Notes under the pieces: model-generated
The model's input: the letters and a program-made list of their open reading frames with translations, nothing else
The model's database searches: none
What the model was told of the DNA's origin: nothing
Position numbers and translations under genes: made by a program
Assembly: GCF_000381885.1 (NCBI RefSeq)
Contig: NZ_KB907209.1
Span: forward strand, 408,478 to 472,477
Source of the DNA: Actinomadura atramentaria DSM 43919
Lineage (GTDB): Bacteria; Actinomycetota; Actinomycetes; Streptosporangiales; Streptosporangiaceae
Length of the DNA: 64,000 nt
Direction of reading: 5' to 3'
In this document: one piece after another, positions 17,489 to 26,192 of the stretch
Layout: each line of letters starts with the position of its first letter
Position numbering within the stretch: the first letter of the stretch is position 1

Positions 17489-20400
17489 TCAGGAGGCGGC
17501 GGACCACAGCGCCGCGTACGCGCCCCCGGCGGCCAGCAGCTCGTCGTGCGCGCCCGCCTCGACGACGCGGCCGCCGTCCATGACGACGATCGCGTCGGCG
17601 CGGCGCGCGGTCTGGAGCCGGTGCGCGATGAGCAGCGTGGTGCGGCCCGCCGCGACGGCGTCCATCGCGGCGGTCACGCGCGCCTCGGCGGCGAGGTCGA
17701 GGTCGGCGGTGGCCTCGTCCAGCAGCAGGACGGCCGGGTCGACGAGCTGCGCGCGGGCCAGGCAGACGAGCTGCCGCTGCCCGGCCGACAGGGACGCGCC
17801 GCGCTCGGTGACCTCGGTGGCGTAGCCGTCGGGGAGCGCCGCGATGGCGTCGTGCGCGCCGACCGCGCGGGCGGCGGCGCGCACGCGGGCGTCGGACGCG
17901 CCGGGGTCGCCGTAGGCGATGTTGTCGCGGATCGTCCCGGCGAACAGGAACGCCTCCTGCGGGACGTACCCGAGGCGGCGGCGGTACTCGGCGGGGTCGA
18001 AGGACCGCAGGTCGTGCCCGTCCACGAGCACCGCGCCCGACGTCGGGTCGGCGAACCGCGCGGCGAGCTTCACCAGCGTGGACTTGCCCGCGCCCGTCTG
18101 CCCGACGATCGCGACGCGCGCCCCGGCGGGGACGCGCAGCGCGACGCCCTCGACCGTCTCGCGGTCCGCGCCGGGATAGGTGTAGCGGACGTCGCGGAAC
18201 TCCAGCTCGCCCTTCAGGTCCGGGACGGGCGCGGGCCGCTCCGGCGCGGTGACGGCGATCGGCTCGGCGAGCAGCCCGCCGATGCGGCCGAGCGAGACCC
18301 GCGCCTGCTGCCAGTCGTCGAAGACGTCCGCGAACTGCTGGATCGGGCTGAAGAACAGGTCGAGGTACAGCAGGAACGCGATCAGCTCCCCGGGGGACAG
18401 CCGGTCCGCGCCGACCAGGTGCGCGCCGAGCCCGAGCACGACGACGGCGGCCAGGTCCCCGAGGAGCTGCACGAACGGGAAGTACAGCGAGATGAGGCGC
18501 TGCGCGGCCAGCCGCGCGTCGGCGTAGGCGCGCGTGGCGGCGGCGAACTCGCGCTGCCGCCGGTCCTCCTGGCCGAACGCCTGCGTTTCGCGGACGCCCG
18601 ACAGCGATTCGGCGAGGAAGGCGTTGACGGTCGCGATGCGGTCGCGCGCCTCCCGGTAGGGCCGGGCCGACAGCCGCCGGAACACGACGGTCGCCGCGAC
18701 GAGCGGGATCAGCACGAGCGCCGTCGCGCCCGCGAGCAGCGCGTTCATCGCGAACATCGCGACACCGACGCCGACGAACGTGAACGCCCCGGCGACGGCG
18801 GTGAGCAGCCCGTCCGACAGCAGCGCGGAGAACGCGCTGACGTCGGTGGTCATCCGCGTCATGATGCGCCCGCCCATCTGGCGCTCGTAGAAGTCGATGC
18901 CGAGCCGCTGGAGCTGGGCGAAGACCTTGAGGCGCAGCGCGTACATGAGGCGTTCGCCGGTGCGTCCGGTGACGAGCGCGACGGCCCGGTCGGCGGCGAC
19001 GCCGACGGCGGTGACCAGGCAGAACACCCCGGCGATGGTGAGGACGGTGGAGACCGAGCCGTGCAGGACGCCCCGGTCGACGCCATCGCGGGACAGATAC
19101 GGCCCGGCGATCCCGGCGAGCGCGTCCGCGAGGACGAGCAGCAGGCCGAGGACGAGCGCGCCCCGGTACGGCCGCAGGAACCGGCGCAGCGTGAAGCGGG
19201 GGTCGGGCGCGGCGGCGGCCCGGACGTCCACGCCCGGCGTGTCGGTGGCGGGCGGCAGGGCCTCGACGCGGCGGCGCAGTTCGGGGTCGGGATCGAGCGT
19301 GCGGGACCGGGCCGGGCGCAGCGGGGGCGCGCCGCGCAGGCGCGGGAGCGGCTCGTCCGGCTCGGGCGCGGCCGGGTCGCCGCCGGACGCGAGCGCCCGG
19401 TAGTGCGCGCAGCGCGCCAGCAGTTCCTCGTGCGTGCCGGTGTCCAGGACGCGGCCGCGGTGCAGGACGGCGATCCGGTCCGCGAGGCGCAGCGTGGACG
19501 GGCGGTGCGCGATGAGCAGAGTCGTCCGGCCGCGCAGGACCTCGCGCAGCGTCGCGTGGATGCGTTCCTCGACGCGGGCGTCCACGGCGCTCGTCGCCCC
19601 GTCGAGCACGAGGATCGGCGCGTCCGCGAGCAGCGCGCGGGCGAGCGCGAGTCGCTGCCGCTGCCCGCCGGACAGCGTCAGGCCGCGTTCGCCGACGACC
19701 GTGTCGTACCCGTCGGGCAGCGCCTCGACGAACGCGGCGGCCTCGGCGGCGCGCGCGGCGGCGGCGACCTGCTCGTCGGTGGCGTCGGGGCGGCCGAGCG
19801 CGATGTTGTCGCGGACGCTGCGGGAGAACAGGAACGCGTCCTCGAAGACCATGCCGATCTGGGCGCGCAGCGAGCCGAGCGCCACCGAGCGGACGTCGCG
19901 GCCGTCGATCCGGACGCTGCCGCGCTCCACGTCGTAGAACCGCGCCGCCAGCAGCGCGGCCGTGGTCTTGCCGGACGCGGACGCGCCGACGAGCGCGACC
20001 GTCTCGCCCGGCTCGACGTGCAGGTCGAACCCGTCCAGCACCGGTTCGGCGGGGTCGTACCCGAACGTGACGCCGTCGAAGTCGATGCGCCCGGCGACGG
20101 GCGGCAGCGGCGGCGCGCCGGGCGCGTCCGCGACGTCGGGCCGCGCGTCCAGCAGCTCGAAGACGCGCAGCGCGCCCGCCCGCGCCTGCTGGACGCGCGC
20201 GAACATCCCGGCGATCAGCCGCGCCGGGCCGACGAGCATGACGAGGTACGACGCGAACGCCAGGAACGTCCCGATCGTGATCTGCTGCCGGATCGCCAGC
20301 CACCCGCCGAGCGCGACGACCGCCGCCTGCCCGAACGACGGCAGCGCCGACAGCAGCGGCTGGAACCGCGCCTGGATGCGGACGGTGCGCATGCTGGAGC

Positions 20401-21094
20401 CGAACAGCCGCCCGGCCGCCGCCTCCAGCCGGTCGAACTCGCGCTGCTCCGCGCCGAACGCCTTCACCACGCGCACGCCGGATACGGCCTGGTCCACGAT
20501 CTCGGCGACCTCGGCCGTCCTGGCCTGCTCGTTGTAGGTCGCCGGGTACAGCGCGCGCCGCATCCGCCACGCCAGCAGCGCGAGACCGGGCACGACCAGC
20601 AGTGACACCAGCGCGAGCAGCGGCGACAGGACCGTCATCACGGCGAGCGCGCCGACGATGAGCAGGACGTTCGCGGCCAGCGCGGGCAGCACCCGGGTGA
20701 GCGCGGCGATGAGCTGCACGTCCGCGCCCGCGCGGCTGACGAGCTGCCCGGTGGACAGCGCGCCGTGGGCGCCCGGGTCGAGCCGGTGGACCTGCGCGTG
20801 GACGGCCTCGCGCAGCGTGATGCCGACCTCGACGGTGACCTTCGCGGCCCGGTACCGCCGGATCTTCGTCAGGACGTACGCGGCGAGGGCGAGCGCCGCG
20901 AGCGCGCCGAGCCACGGCGCGAGCGGCCCACCCGTCCCCTCGCCGACGACGTCGTCCACGATGCGCCGCTCGACGACCGGCACGGCGGTGACGACGGCGG
21001 CCACGCCGATCGACGCCGCGCTCATCAGGGCGATGTCCGCGCGCTGGGCGCGCATGTACGGCCATAGCCGGCGCAGCCTGGCGTCCCCGGCCAA
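17489..21094 (-). CDS. Double (fused) ABC exporter with one degenerate ATP site
   Basis: Protein of 1201 residues arranged TMD-NBD-TMD-NBD, a type IV (MDR-like) full exporter. NBD1: Walker A GASASGKT (370-377), Q-loop Gln replaced by Glu (E418 in MVFEDAF), signature LSGGQ (474-478), and Walker B ILVLDG with Gly 499 where the catalytic Glu belongs. NBD2: Walker A GQTGAGKST, normal Q-loop (VPQEAF), signature LSAGQ instead of LSGGQ, and intact LLLDEAT. The defects fall in the same composite site, as in heterodimeric exporters. The TTG start has GGGAAGGGGG seven bases upstream. Substrate unknown; multidrug or lipid export is likely. Confidence 0.92.
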   Translation of the reverse strand: MAGDARLRRLWPYMRAQRADIALMSAASIGVAAVVTAVPVVERRIVDDVVGEGTGGPLAPWLGALAALALAAYVLTKIRRYRAAKVTVEVGITLREAVHAQVHRLDPGAHGALSTGQLVSRAGADVQLIAALTRVLPALAANVLLIVGALAVMTVLSPLLALVSLLVVPGLALLAWRMRRALYPATYNEQARTAEVAEIVDQAVSGVRVVKAFGAEQREFDRLEAAAGRLFGSSMRTVRIQARFQPLLSALPSFGQAAVVALGGWLAIRQQITIGTFLAFASYLVMLVGPARLIAGMFARVQQARAGALRVFELLDARPDVADAPGAPPLPPVAGRIDFDGVTFGYDPAEPVLDGFDLHVEPGETVALVGASASGKTTAALLAARFYDVERGSVRIDGRDVRSVALGSLRAQIGMVFEDAFLFSRSVRDNIALGRPDATDEQVAAAARAAEAAAFVEALPDGYDTVVGERGLTLSGGQRQRLALARALLADAPILVLDGATSAVDARVEERIHATLREVLRGRTTLLIAHRPSTLRLADRIAVLHRGRVLDTGTHEELLARCAHYRALASGGDPAAPEPDEPLPRLRGAPPLRPARSRTLDPDPELRRRVEALPPATDTPGVDVRAAAAPDPRFTLRRFLRPYRGALVLGLLLVLADALAGIAGPYLSRDGVDRGVLHGSVSTVLTIAGVFCLVTAVGVAADRAVALVTGRTGERLMYALRLKVFAQLQRLGIDFYERQMGGRIMTRMTTDVSAFSALLSDGLLTAVAGAFTFVGVGVAMFAMNALLAGATALVLIPLVAATVVFRRLSARPYREARDRIATVNAFLAESLSGVRETQAFGQEDRRQREFAAATRAYADARLAAQRLISLYFPFVQLLGDLAAVVVLGLGAHLVGADRLSPGELIAFLLYLDLFFSPIQQFADVFDDWQQARVSLGRIGGLLAEPIAVTAPERPAPVPDLKGELEFRDVRYTYPGADRETVEGVALRVPAGARVAIVGQTGAGKSTLVKLAARFADPTSGAVLVDGHDLRSFDPAEYRRRLGYVPQEAFLFAGTIRDNIAYGDPGASDARVRAAARAVGAHDAIAALPDGYATEVTERGASLSAGQRQLVCLARAQLVDPAVLLLDEATADLDLAAEARVTAAMDAVAAGRTTLLIAHRLQTARRADAIVVMDGGRVVEAGAHDELLAAGGAYAALWSAAS

Positions 21095-21480
21095 CGGGCG
21101 GCCCCCTTCCCGGCGACCGCGTGCCCGGCGGCCCCCGCGCGCCCGGCGGCGGAACGCACGGGTCCGCCGCGGATGTCCTCGACTTACCTGATCAACCTAC
21201 TTGAGCGGTCGGCGGCCCGACGCGGTCAGGCGGTGCGGTGCGGCGCGGCGGACGCGAGCCCGGCCAGGGCCGCGCGGACGGGTTCGGCGCGGGCGCGGGC
21301 GCGGTCAGCGCCCGCTCGTCCCGTTCGGCGATCACCCGCTCGACCGCCCGGCGCGCCCCGGCGTCGACGGGCGCCGCGCCTCCAGGACGGCAACCTCATC
21401 CGGCGGTGACGATGTGCGCGCCCCGCCGCGCGAACGGGCTGTCCGAAGCGCCGGGCGGGGGCCGTTAGCCTGGGCGGGCT
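21095..21480. other. Divergent intergenic region between ABC exporter and rlmG
   Basis: 386 bp without a convincing gene. An AT-richer patch at about 21180-21203 contains CCTGATCAACC (TGATCA palindrome) and is the likely control region of the exporter. A TAGCCT box at 21466-21471 lies nine bases before the rlmG ATG and may be a -10 element of a nearly leaderless mRNA. Several open frames in 21190-21420 are typical GC-rich noise. Confidence 0.45.
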
Positions 21481-22632
21481 ATGGATCAACTGGCGACGCC
21501 GTGGGGTGCGATCGAGCTGGCCCGCCACCCGGCGGAGTCGCGCGAGGGGCTGCGCGCCTTCGACGCGGCGGACGACTACCTGCTGCGGCATCTCGCGGAC
21601 GCCGAGGTGGACCTGTCCGGCGCGGCCGTCGTGCTCGGCGACCGGCACGGCGCGCTCGCGACCGCGCTCGTCGCGGCCGGCGCGCACGACGTGTCGTCGA
21701 TCGGGGACTCCTTCCTGGGGCGGGCCGCCGCGCGCGACAACCTCTCCCGCAACAGCGTGGACCCGGCCGCCGTCCGCGCGCTCACGACGCGCGACGCGCC
21801 GCCGGACCGCGCGGACGTGCTGCTCGTCCGCGTCCCGAAGACGCTCGCGCTGCTGGAGGACCAGCTCCGCCGCCTCGCGCCCGCGCTGCACGCCGGGACG
21901 ACGGTCGTCGGCGCCGGGATGGTGAAGGAGATCCACACTTCGACGCTGCGGCTGTTCGAGGAGATCGTCGGGCCCACGCGGACGTCGCTCGCCGTGCGGA
22001 AGGCGCGGTTGATCTTCGCCGAGCCGCGCGGGTCGTCCGCGCCCGCGCCGAGTCCCTGGCCGCAGCGCTACGCGCTCCCGGACGACGTCGGCGTCGTGTC
22101 CGGCCGCACCGTCGTCAACCACGCCGGAATCTTCTGCGCCGACCGGCTCGACATCGGCACCCGCTTCTTCCTGCAGCACCTGCCGGGTTCCGGCGGCTTC
22201 TCCCGGATCATCGACCTCGGCTGCGGGAACGGCGTCGTCGGCCTGGCCGCCGCGCTCGCCCATCCCGACGCGACGGTGCTGTTCACCGACGAGTCGTACC
22301 AGGCCGTCGCGTCCGCCGAGGCGACCGCCCGCGAGAACGGCATCGCGGACCGCGCCGAGTTCCGCGCGGCCGACGGCCTGGCGGACCTCCCGCCGCGCTC
22401 GGCGGACCTCGTCCTGACGAACCCGCCGTTCCACACCCACCGCGCCACGACGGACGCGACGGCCTGGCGCATGTTCACCGGCGCGCGCGCCGTCCTGGAA
22501 CCGGGCGGCGAACTCTGGGTCGTCGGCAACCGCCACCTGGGCTACCACGTGAAACTCCGCCGCCTCTTCGGCAACTGCGCGACGGTCGCCGCGAACCCGA
22601 AGTTCGTCATCCTCCGCGCCGTGAAGCGCTGA
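21481..22632 (+). CDS. rlmG: 23S rRNA (guanine-N2)-methyltransferase RlmG/RsmC-like
   Basis: SAM-dependent methyltransferase of 383 residues, close to the usual RlmG length. It has the typical duplicated layout: an N-terminal methyltransferase-like domain without the motif (to about 200), then a catalytic Rossmann domain with DLGCGNG (245-251) for SAM and NPPF (314-317), the N2-guanine methylase motif IV. It probably modifies a guanine of 23S (G1835-equivalent) or 16S rRNA; RsmC cannot be excluded. The gene stands alone on the plus strand, with a possible -10 box just before the ATG. Confidence 0.85.
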   Translation: MDQLATPWGAIELARHPAESREGLRAFDAADDYLLRHLADAEVDLSGAAVVLGDRHGALATALVAAGAHDVSSIGDSFLGRAAARDNLSRNSVDPAAVRALTTRDAPPDRADVLLVRVPKTLALLEDQLRRLAPALHAGTTVVGAGMVKEIHTSTLRLFEEIVGPTRTSLAVRKARLIFAEPRGSSAPAPSPWPQRYALPDDVGVVSGRTVVNHAGIFCADRLDIGTRFFLQHLPGSGGFSRIIDLGCGNGVVGLAAALAHPDATVLFTDESYQAVASAEATARENGIADRAEFRAADGLADLPPRSADLVLTNPPFHTHRATTDATAWRMFTGARAVLEPGGELWVVGNRHLGYHVKLRRLFGNCATVAANPKFVILRAVKR

Positions 22633-22633
22633 G

Positions 22634-23141
22634 CTGCGCGCGGACGCGGATCGCCTCGACGCCGCCGTGCGCGACGATCGCGTCCACCAGGCGGGAGGCG
22701 GGCCCCGACGTCTCGCTCAACGAGATCGCCCGCCGCGCCGGGATCGGTCCGGGCACGCTCTACCGGCACGTCCCGACCCGCCGCGATCTCCAGGCGGCCG
22801 CCGTCGCCGACCGCGTCGACCGGCTGCGCCGCCGCGTGGACGACCTGCTCGCCGCGTCCCCCGGCACCGCGCTGGCCGACTGGCTGCGCGCCTTCCTCGC
22901 GCACGCCCGCACCGACCGCGGCCTGGTCGGCGCGGTGGCGTGCGACGCGACCGACGACTGCGCGGGGGCGATCCGGGAGACGGCGTCGTGCGTCCTGCAC
23001 CACGCCCAACGAACCGGCGCGGCCCGTCCCGACGTGACCGCGCCCGACCTGATCCGACTCGTCGTCGGCATCGCCCAGGCTCCCGACGACACCCAGGCCG
23101 ACCGCCTCCTGGCCCTCGTCCTCGACGCCCTGACCCGCTGA
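22634..23141 (+). pseudogene. TetR-family regulator, 5' end disrupted (no start codon, frameshift)
   Basis: From 22709 to the stop at 23141 a normal TetR reads GPDVSLNEIARRAGIGPGTLYRHVPTRRDLQ, followed by a ligand domain of about 110 residues. The expected N-terminal segment reads LRADADRLDAAVR in a different frame beginning at 22634, so the frames are joined by a one-base insertion or two-base deletion near 22665-22680. Neither frame has an ATG, GTG or TTG in a usable place. Either the gene is a recent pseudogene or the sequence contains an error. It directly follows rlmG and precedes the DoxX-like gene, whose promoter has a TetR-like palindrome. Confidence 0.7.
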
Positions 23142-23144
23142 GAA

Positions 23145-23175
23145 CCGCGCGCCCGGTCGGCGACCGGACGCGCGG
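23145..23175. terminator. Stem-loop after the tetR remnant
   Basis: Arms CCGCGCG (23145-23151) and CGCGCGG (23169-23175) enclose a second pairing CCGGTC/GACCGG. It fits a factor-independent hairpin without U tract, four bases after the stop codon. Confidence 0.6.
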
Positions 23176-23252
23176 GCTTCGTCAATCGCCGATCTTGAAG
23201 AGCTGGTGGAGGCGAACTGGAATCGGCGGCCGGGCTGCGCGGCGCTGCGCCC

Positions 23253-23296
23253 CAATCTTGTCGTTGACAAGATTGAAGGTATGGGGCAATCTTGTC
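23253..23296 (+). promoter_or_regulatory. Perfect TetR-type operator plus third half-site over the DoxX promoter
   Basis: CAATCTTGTC (23253-23262), GTT, GACAAGATTG (23266-23275) form a perfect 10-bp palindrome. A third half-site CAATCTTGTC follows at 23287-23296. A -35 hexamer TTGACA (23264-23269) is embedded in the palindrome, and 17 bp later CAATCT is the best -10, at the start of the third half-site. Binding here would block the promoter of the gene at 23333. Confidence 0.75.
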
Positions 23297-23332
23297 GATG
23301 TCTAGATCGGTGTGCGCGACAGGGGGCGTCCC

Positions 23333-23875
23333 ATGCAAGAGTTCATCGACACCATCGGCGTGGAGACCGTCGTGCTGGTCGTCGCCGCGCCGGTTCTGCG
23401 GCTGCTCGGCGCGCTCGGCGTGCGGCGGTTCGCGCGCTGGCCGGTGTGCGCGGCGCACGCGATGGCCGCCATGCTGGTCCTCACCGGGATCGTGCGGTTC
23501 GCGCCCGACAGCGTGTCCGTCATGCCGAGCGCGGAGGACCTCGCGCGGATGGTCCCGCCGTTCGTGCCGTTCCCGCTCGCGATGGTCTACGTGACCGGGG
23601 TGCTCGAACTGCTCATCGCGGTCGGACTCGTGCTCGCGCCGACGCGCTGGATCTCGGCGGTCGGGCTGGCCGTGCTGCTGCCGCTGCTTCTCCCGGCCAA
23701 CATCTACGCGGCCCTCAACGACATCCCGCTCAACGGCGTCGAACCGACTCCGCTCTGGGTGCGCATTCCGCAGCAGGCGGTGTTCGTCGCCATCGCGGTC
23801 TGGATCGCCTGCACGGCCGACGACAAGAGGGTCTGGAAGGCGGTGCGGACGCCGGCGGGGGCCGGTCAGCGGTGA
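23333..23875 (+). CDS. DoxX-like small membrane protein
   Basis: Protein of 180 residues with four hydrophobic segments (starting VVLVVAAPVLRLLGALG and AAMLVLTGIVRF, then MVYVTGVLELLIAVGLVL and LAVLLPLLLPANIYAAL). It has the DoxX-family GxxELLIAxGL and NIYAAL motifs. These proteins are usually found with oxidoreductases and may assist redox or quinone chemistry; the precise role is unknown. AGGGGG at 23321-23326 supports the ATG at 23333. Expression should be controlled by the palindromic operator just upstream. Confidence 0.75.
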   Translation: MQEFIDTIGVETVVLVVAAPVLRLLGALGVRRFARWPVCAAHAMAAMLVLTGIVRFAPDSVSVMPSAEDLARMVPPFVPFPLAMVYVTGVLELLIAVGLVLAPTRWISAVGLAVLLPLLLPANIYAALNDIPLNGVEPTPLWVRIPQQAVFVAIAVWIACTADDKRVWKAVRTPAGAGQR

Positions 23876-23920
23876 CGCGCCGGGCTCGGAGCCGCCGAAA
23901 TCCGAGCCCGGCGGCCCCGG

Positions 23921-25165
23921 TCAGTAGTTTGGGTTGTTGGTCTGCGGGATTTGGATGCTGATCGGGAACTGCGCGCCGGACAGCAGCACCAGGACGCCCA
24001 GCCGGAGAATCTCGTCGAACGCCCAATAGGACTTCTGGAGGGCCCCCGGCGCCTTCTCCAGCGAGAGCAGTCCTTCCCGGACCTGCACGAACGGCTCCCA
24101 CAGATTCTGGAACACCGGGTCCCAGAGCGGCTCCTTGGGGATGTTCAGCCATTTCGCGGTCTGGTCGCCGAGCGTGTAGCGCGTCAGCGCGCCGAGGATG
24201 TGCTTGGTGAGAACGGCCCCGTCGATGAACGACGCCAGGTTGAGCAGCATGTCGGCGAGCTTGATGCCCTCCGGCGTCGGGCCGACGATCGGGTCGAGCA
24301 CCTGCGTGGCCTGCGACTCGGCCTCGGCCCACGACTTCGGGATGTACTCGTCCCGGATGCCGAGCATGTGGCCGGTGAGCTGCCAGGTGTGCAGGTAGCC
24401 CTCGCCCTCGGCCGGGTCGACCGGCACCTTCCACCGCTTCAGCGTCCGGTTGACGGACGTCGGCAGGCTGTGCCAGGTGACCATCATGTCGGCCTGGCTG
24501 ATCGGGATCTTCTCGTCCGGCTGGCTCTTCGTCCAGTACGGCGACCTGGGCAGCAGGTTGCGCACGCCCGCGTGGGCCAGGCGGGTCTTGACGCAGGTGA
24601 CGATCAGCTCGCCGTCGGGCCGGAAGGCGTTGGACGTCCCGACGTCGTACCCGAGCTTGGCGGTCTTGGTGATGCGGTCGCGCATGTCCGCGCCGCCCTT
24701 GGAGTAGTAGACGGCGCGCGCCTCGCGGGGGATGGTCGTGCTCATCATCCCGCTGACGAACCCGTAGATCACGCCGAGGTACAGGCCGCGCTTCTCGTTG
24801 AAGTTCTGCGCGGCGGCGAGCTTGCCCTCGTCCAGCCAGGACGGCAGTCTGCGGGCCTCCTCGACGAAGTCCCGGACGTCGGACGGGAGCCCGGACGGCA
24901 GCGCCTGGCCGTTCTTCGTCCACTGCCTCAGCAGCGTGTTGACCTTGGGGACGTCGCCCCGGTCGAGCAGCGAGCCGACCAGGTCGTCGACCTCGGGGTC
25001 CCAGACCCAGGCCGGGTCGTCGCCCGTGCCCGCGCCCGCCACCGAACCGGCGGGCGACCACGTCCACAGTGACTTCGCCTGCGCGGGCGTCGCGGCGCTC
25101 AGCGCGCCGACCACGCCGAGTGCTCCGCCCGCCGCCAACACGTTGCGCCTGCTGGGTCTGTCCAT
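23921..25165 (-). CDS. lcp: Latex-clearing protein, rubber oxygenase (Lcp, DUF2236)
   Basis: Exported heme oxygenase of 414 residues that cleaves poly(cis-1,4-isoprene). A Tat signal (SRRNVLAAGG, cleavage after TPAQA near residue 30) opens the protein. In the DUF2236 core, R164, K167 and T168 (MRDRITKTAK) and H198 (TRLAHAGVRNLLP) fall at the same numbers I recall for the functional residues and heme ligand of Streptomyces K30 Lcp. Other family blocks are WHSLPTSV and WQLTGHMLGIRDEYIP. The ATG has GAGGAGGAG upstream. It is a single gene with two inverted repeats in its promoter. A non-rubber MpaB-like oxygenase is possible but less likely. Confidence 0.87.
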   Translation of the reverse strand: MDRPSRRNVLAAGGALGVVGALSAATPAQAKSLWTWSPAGSVAGAGTGDDPAWVWDPEVDDLVGSLLDRGDVPKVNTLLRQWTKNGQALPSGLPSDVRDFVEEARRLPSWLDEGKLAAAQNFNEKRGLYLGVIYGFVSGMMSTTIPREARAVYYSKGGADMRDRITKTAKLGYDVGTSNAFRPDGELIVTCVKTRLAHAGVRNLLPRSPYWTKSQPDEKIPISQADMMVTWHSLPTSVNRTLKRWKVPVDPAEGEGYLHTWQLTGHMLGIRDEYIPKSWAEAESQATQVLDPIVGPTPEGIKLADMLLNLASFIDGAVLTKHILGALTRYTLGDQTAKWLNIPKEPLWDPVFQNLWEPFVQVREGLLSLEKAPGALQKSYWAFDEILRLGVLVLLSGAQFPISIQIPQTNNPNY

Positions 25166-25197
25166 GCCTCGCTCCTCCTCGCGACCGGAAGCGCCGT

Positions 25198-25248
25198 TGA
25201 TACGGTGAAGCAGAATTTGTATCGCCGTATCATTGGCACTGTGCCAAT
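25198..25248 (-). promoter_or_regulatory. lcp promoter with two inverted repeats
   Basis: A perfect palindrome ATTGGCAC-T-GTGCCAAT spans 25232-25248. Next to it, TGATACGG (25198-25205) pairs with CCGTATCA (25225-25232) as a spaced repeat. On the minus strand TTGGCA (25247-25242) and GATACA (25223-25218) are a plausible -35/-10 pair with 18 bp between, so both repeats overlap the promoter. TetR-family LcpR repressors are known for other lcp genes; which protein binds here is not visible. Confidence 0.65.
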
Positions 25249-25314
25249 AGCAGCACACCGTGTCGCCCGTCACAAGACCCAAGGCGGAGAACGCGGCTTC
25301 ACGGGCCGAACGCA

Positions 25315-26178
25315 CTACTCGCCGACGACGCCGCCTACCGCTCGGCCGTCGGCCGCCGAGAGCCGGACGCCGGTCAGACGTTCGCTGATCTCCAGTAGCC
25401 GCGCGCGGGCGGTCGGGTCGTACGCCTGCTGGTGGGCGCGGGCGGGGCGGGCTCGGTTGAAGTAGACGCCGGTCGTGTCGGCCAGCGCCGGGTCGGTGAC
25501 GAGACGGGCGGTGTTGGCGGCACCCTCGTCCAAGGTGCTCTGGACGGTGAACAGGGGCGTGACGATCTTGGTGGGCATGTAGGACGCGGGATGCAGCGCG
25601 TTGACGGTGACGTCCTGGCCGCGCAGCAGTTCGGCGTGGTCGAAGGTGAGCATGATCTGCGCGAGCTTGGCCTGGCAGTACGCCTGCACGCCGTCCCAAT
25701 GGCGTTCGAGCATGACGTCGTCGAAGTCCAGCGGGGCCTGCCCGGCCGACGTGACGTTGACGATCCGCGCCGTGGTCGAGTGCGCGGCGGCCGTGCGGAC
25801 GAGCAGCGGGGTGAGCAGGCAGCTCAGCATGTACGGGGCCAGGTAGTCGACCTGGAACGCCAGCTCCAGGCCGTCCGCGCTGCGCCGGGGCGCGGTCTCG
25901 ACGCCGATCCCGGCGTTGTTGACCAGGACGTCCAGCCGGTCCAGCTCGGCCAGGCGGTCGGCCAGCGCGCGGATCTCGTCGAGGGAGGAGAAGTCGGCGC
26001 GGACCAGGGCGAGCCGGTCGTTGCCCGTCCGGTCGCGCAGCGCGGTCAGGAGCGCGCGGCCCTTGGCGGCGTCGCGGCAGTGCAGCACCAGCGCGACGTC
26101 CTGCTCGGCGAGGCGGTGGGCGAGGACGCGGCCGAGGCCGTCCGTCGCGCCGGTGATCAGAATGGTGCGGTCGTGCAT
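25315..26178 (-). CDS. Short-chain dehydrogenase/reductase (WW-domain-oxidoreductase-like)
   Basis: NAD(P)-dependent oxidoreductase of 287 residues. Cofactor motif TGATDGLG (9-16), NNAG (87-90), catalytic Ser 144, Tyr 167 and Lys 171 (YCQAK) are present. The C-terminal part (LHPASYMPTKIV, VYFNRARPARAHQQAYD) is that of the retinol dehydrogenase/WWOX-like SDR subgroup. It lies 14 bp after the MFS gene and is probably co-transcribed with it under the TetR operators at 27408-27451. Substrate unknown. Confidence 0.88.
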   Translation of the reverse strand: MHDRTILITGATDGLGRVLAHRLAEQDVALVLHCRDAAKGRALLTALRDRTGNDRLALVRADFSSLDEIRALADRLAELDRLDVLVNNAGIGVETAPRRSADGLELAFQVDYLAPYMLSCLLTPLLVRTAAAHSTTARIVNVTSAGQAPLDFDDVMLERHWDGVQAYCQAKLAQIMLTFDHAELLRGQDVTVNALHPASYMPTKIVTPLFTVQSTLDEGAANTARLVTDPALADTTGVYFNRARPARAHQQAYDPTARARLLEISERLTGVRLSAADGRAVGGVVGE

Positions 26179-26192
26179 GGGATCTCCCGGTT

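Noticed and set aside
15471..21065. An uninterrupted minus-strand open frame of over 1,800 codons spanning two genes
   Set aside because: It is the hypothetical gene's frame continuing through the ABC exporter gene out of phase; GC-rich DNA rarely has stops. The Walker and signature motifs are in the other frame, and the true start of the downstream gene is at 17435.
21190..21420. Small genes in the exporter-rlmG spacer on either strand
   Set aside because: Frames lack ribosome sites and start codons in useful positions and read as Arg/Ala/Pro-rich low-complexity sequence.
22667..23305. Plus-strand frame of about 212 codons over the tetR remnant
   Set aside because: It begins in the 5' frame but runs out of phase with the TetR domain, giving Arg/Pro-rich sequence.
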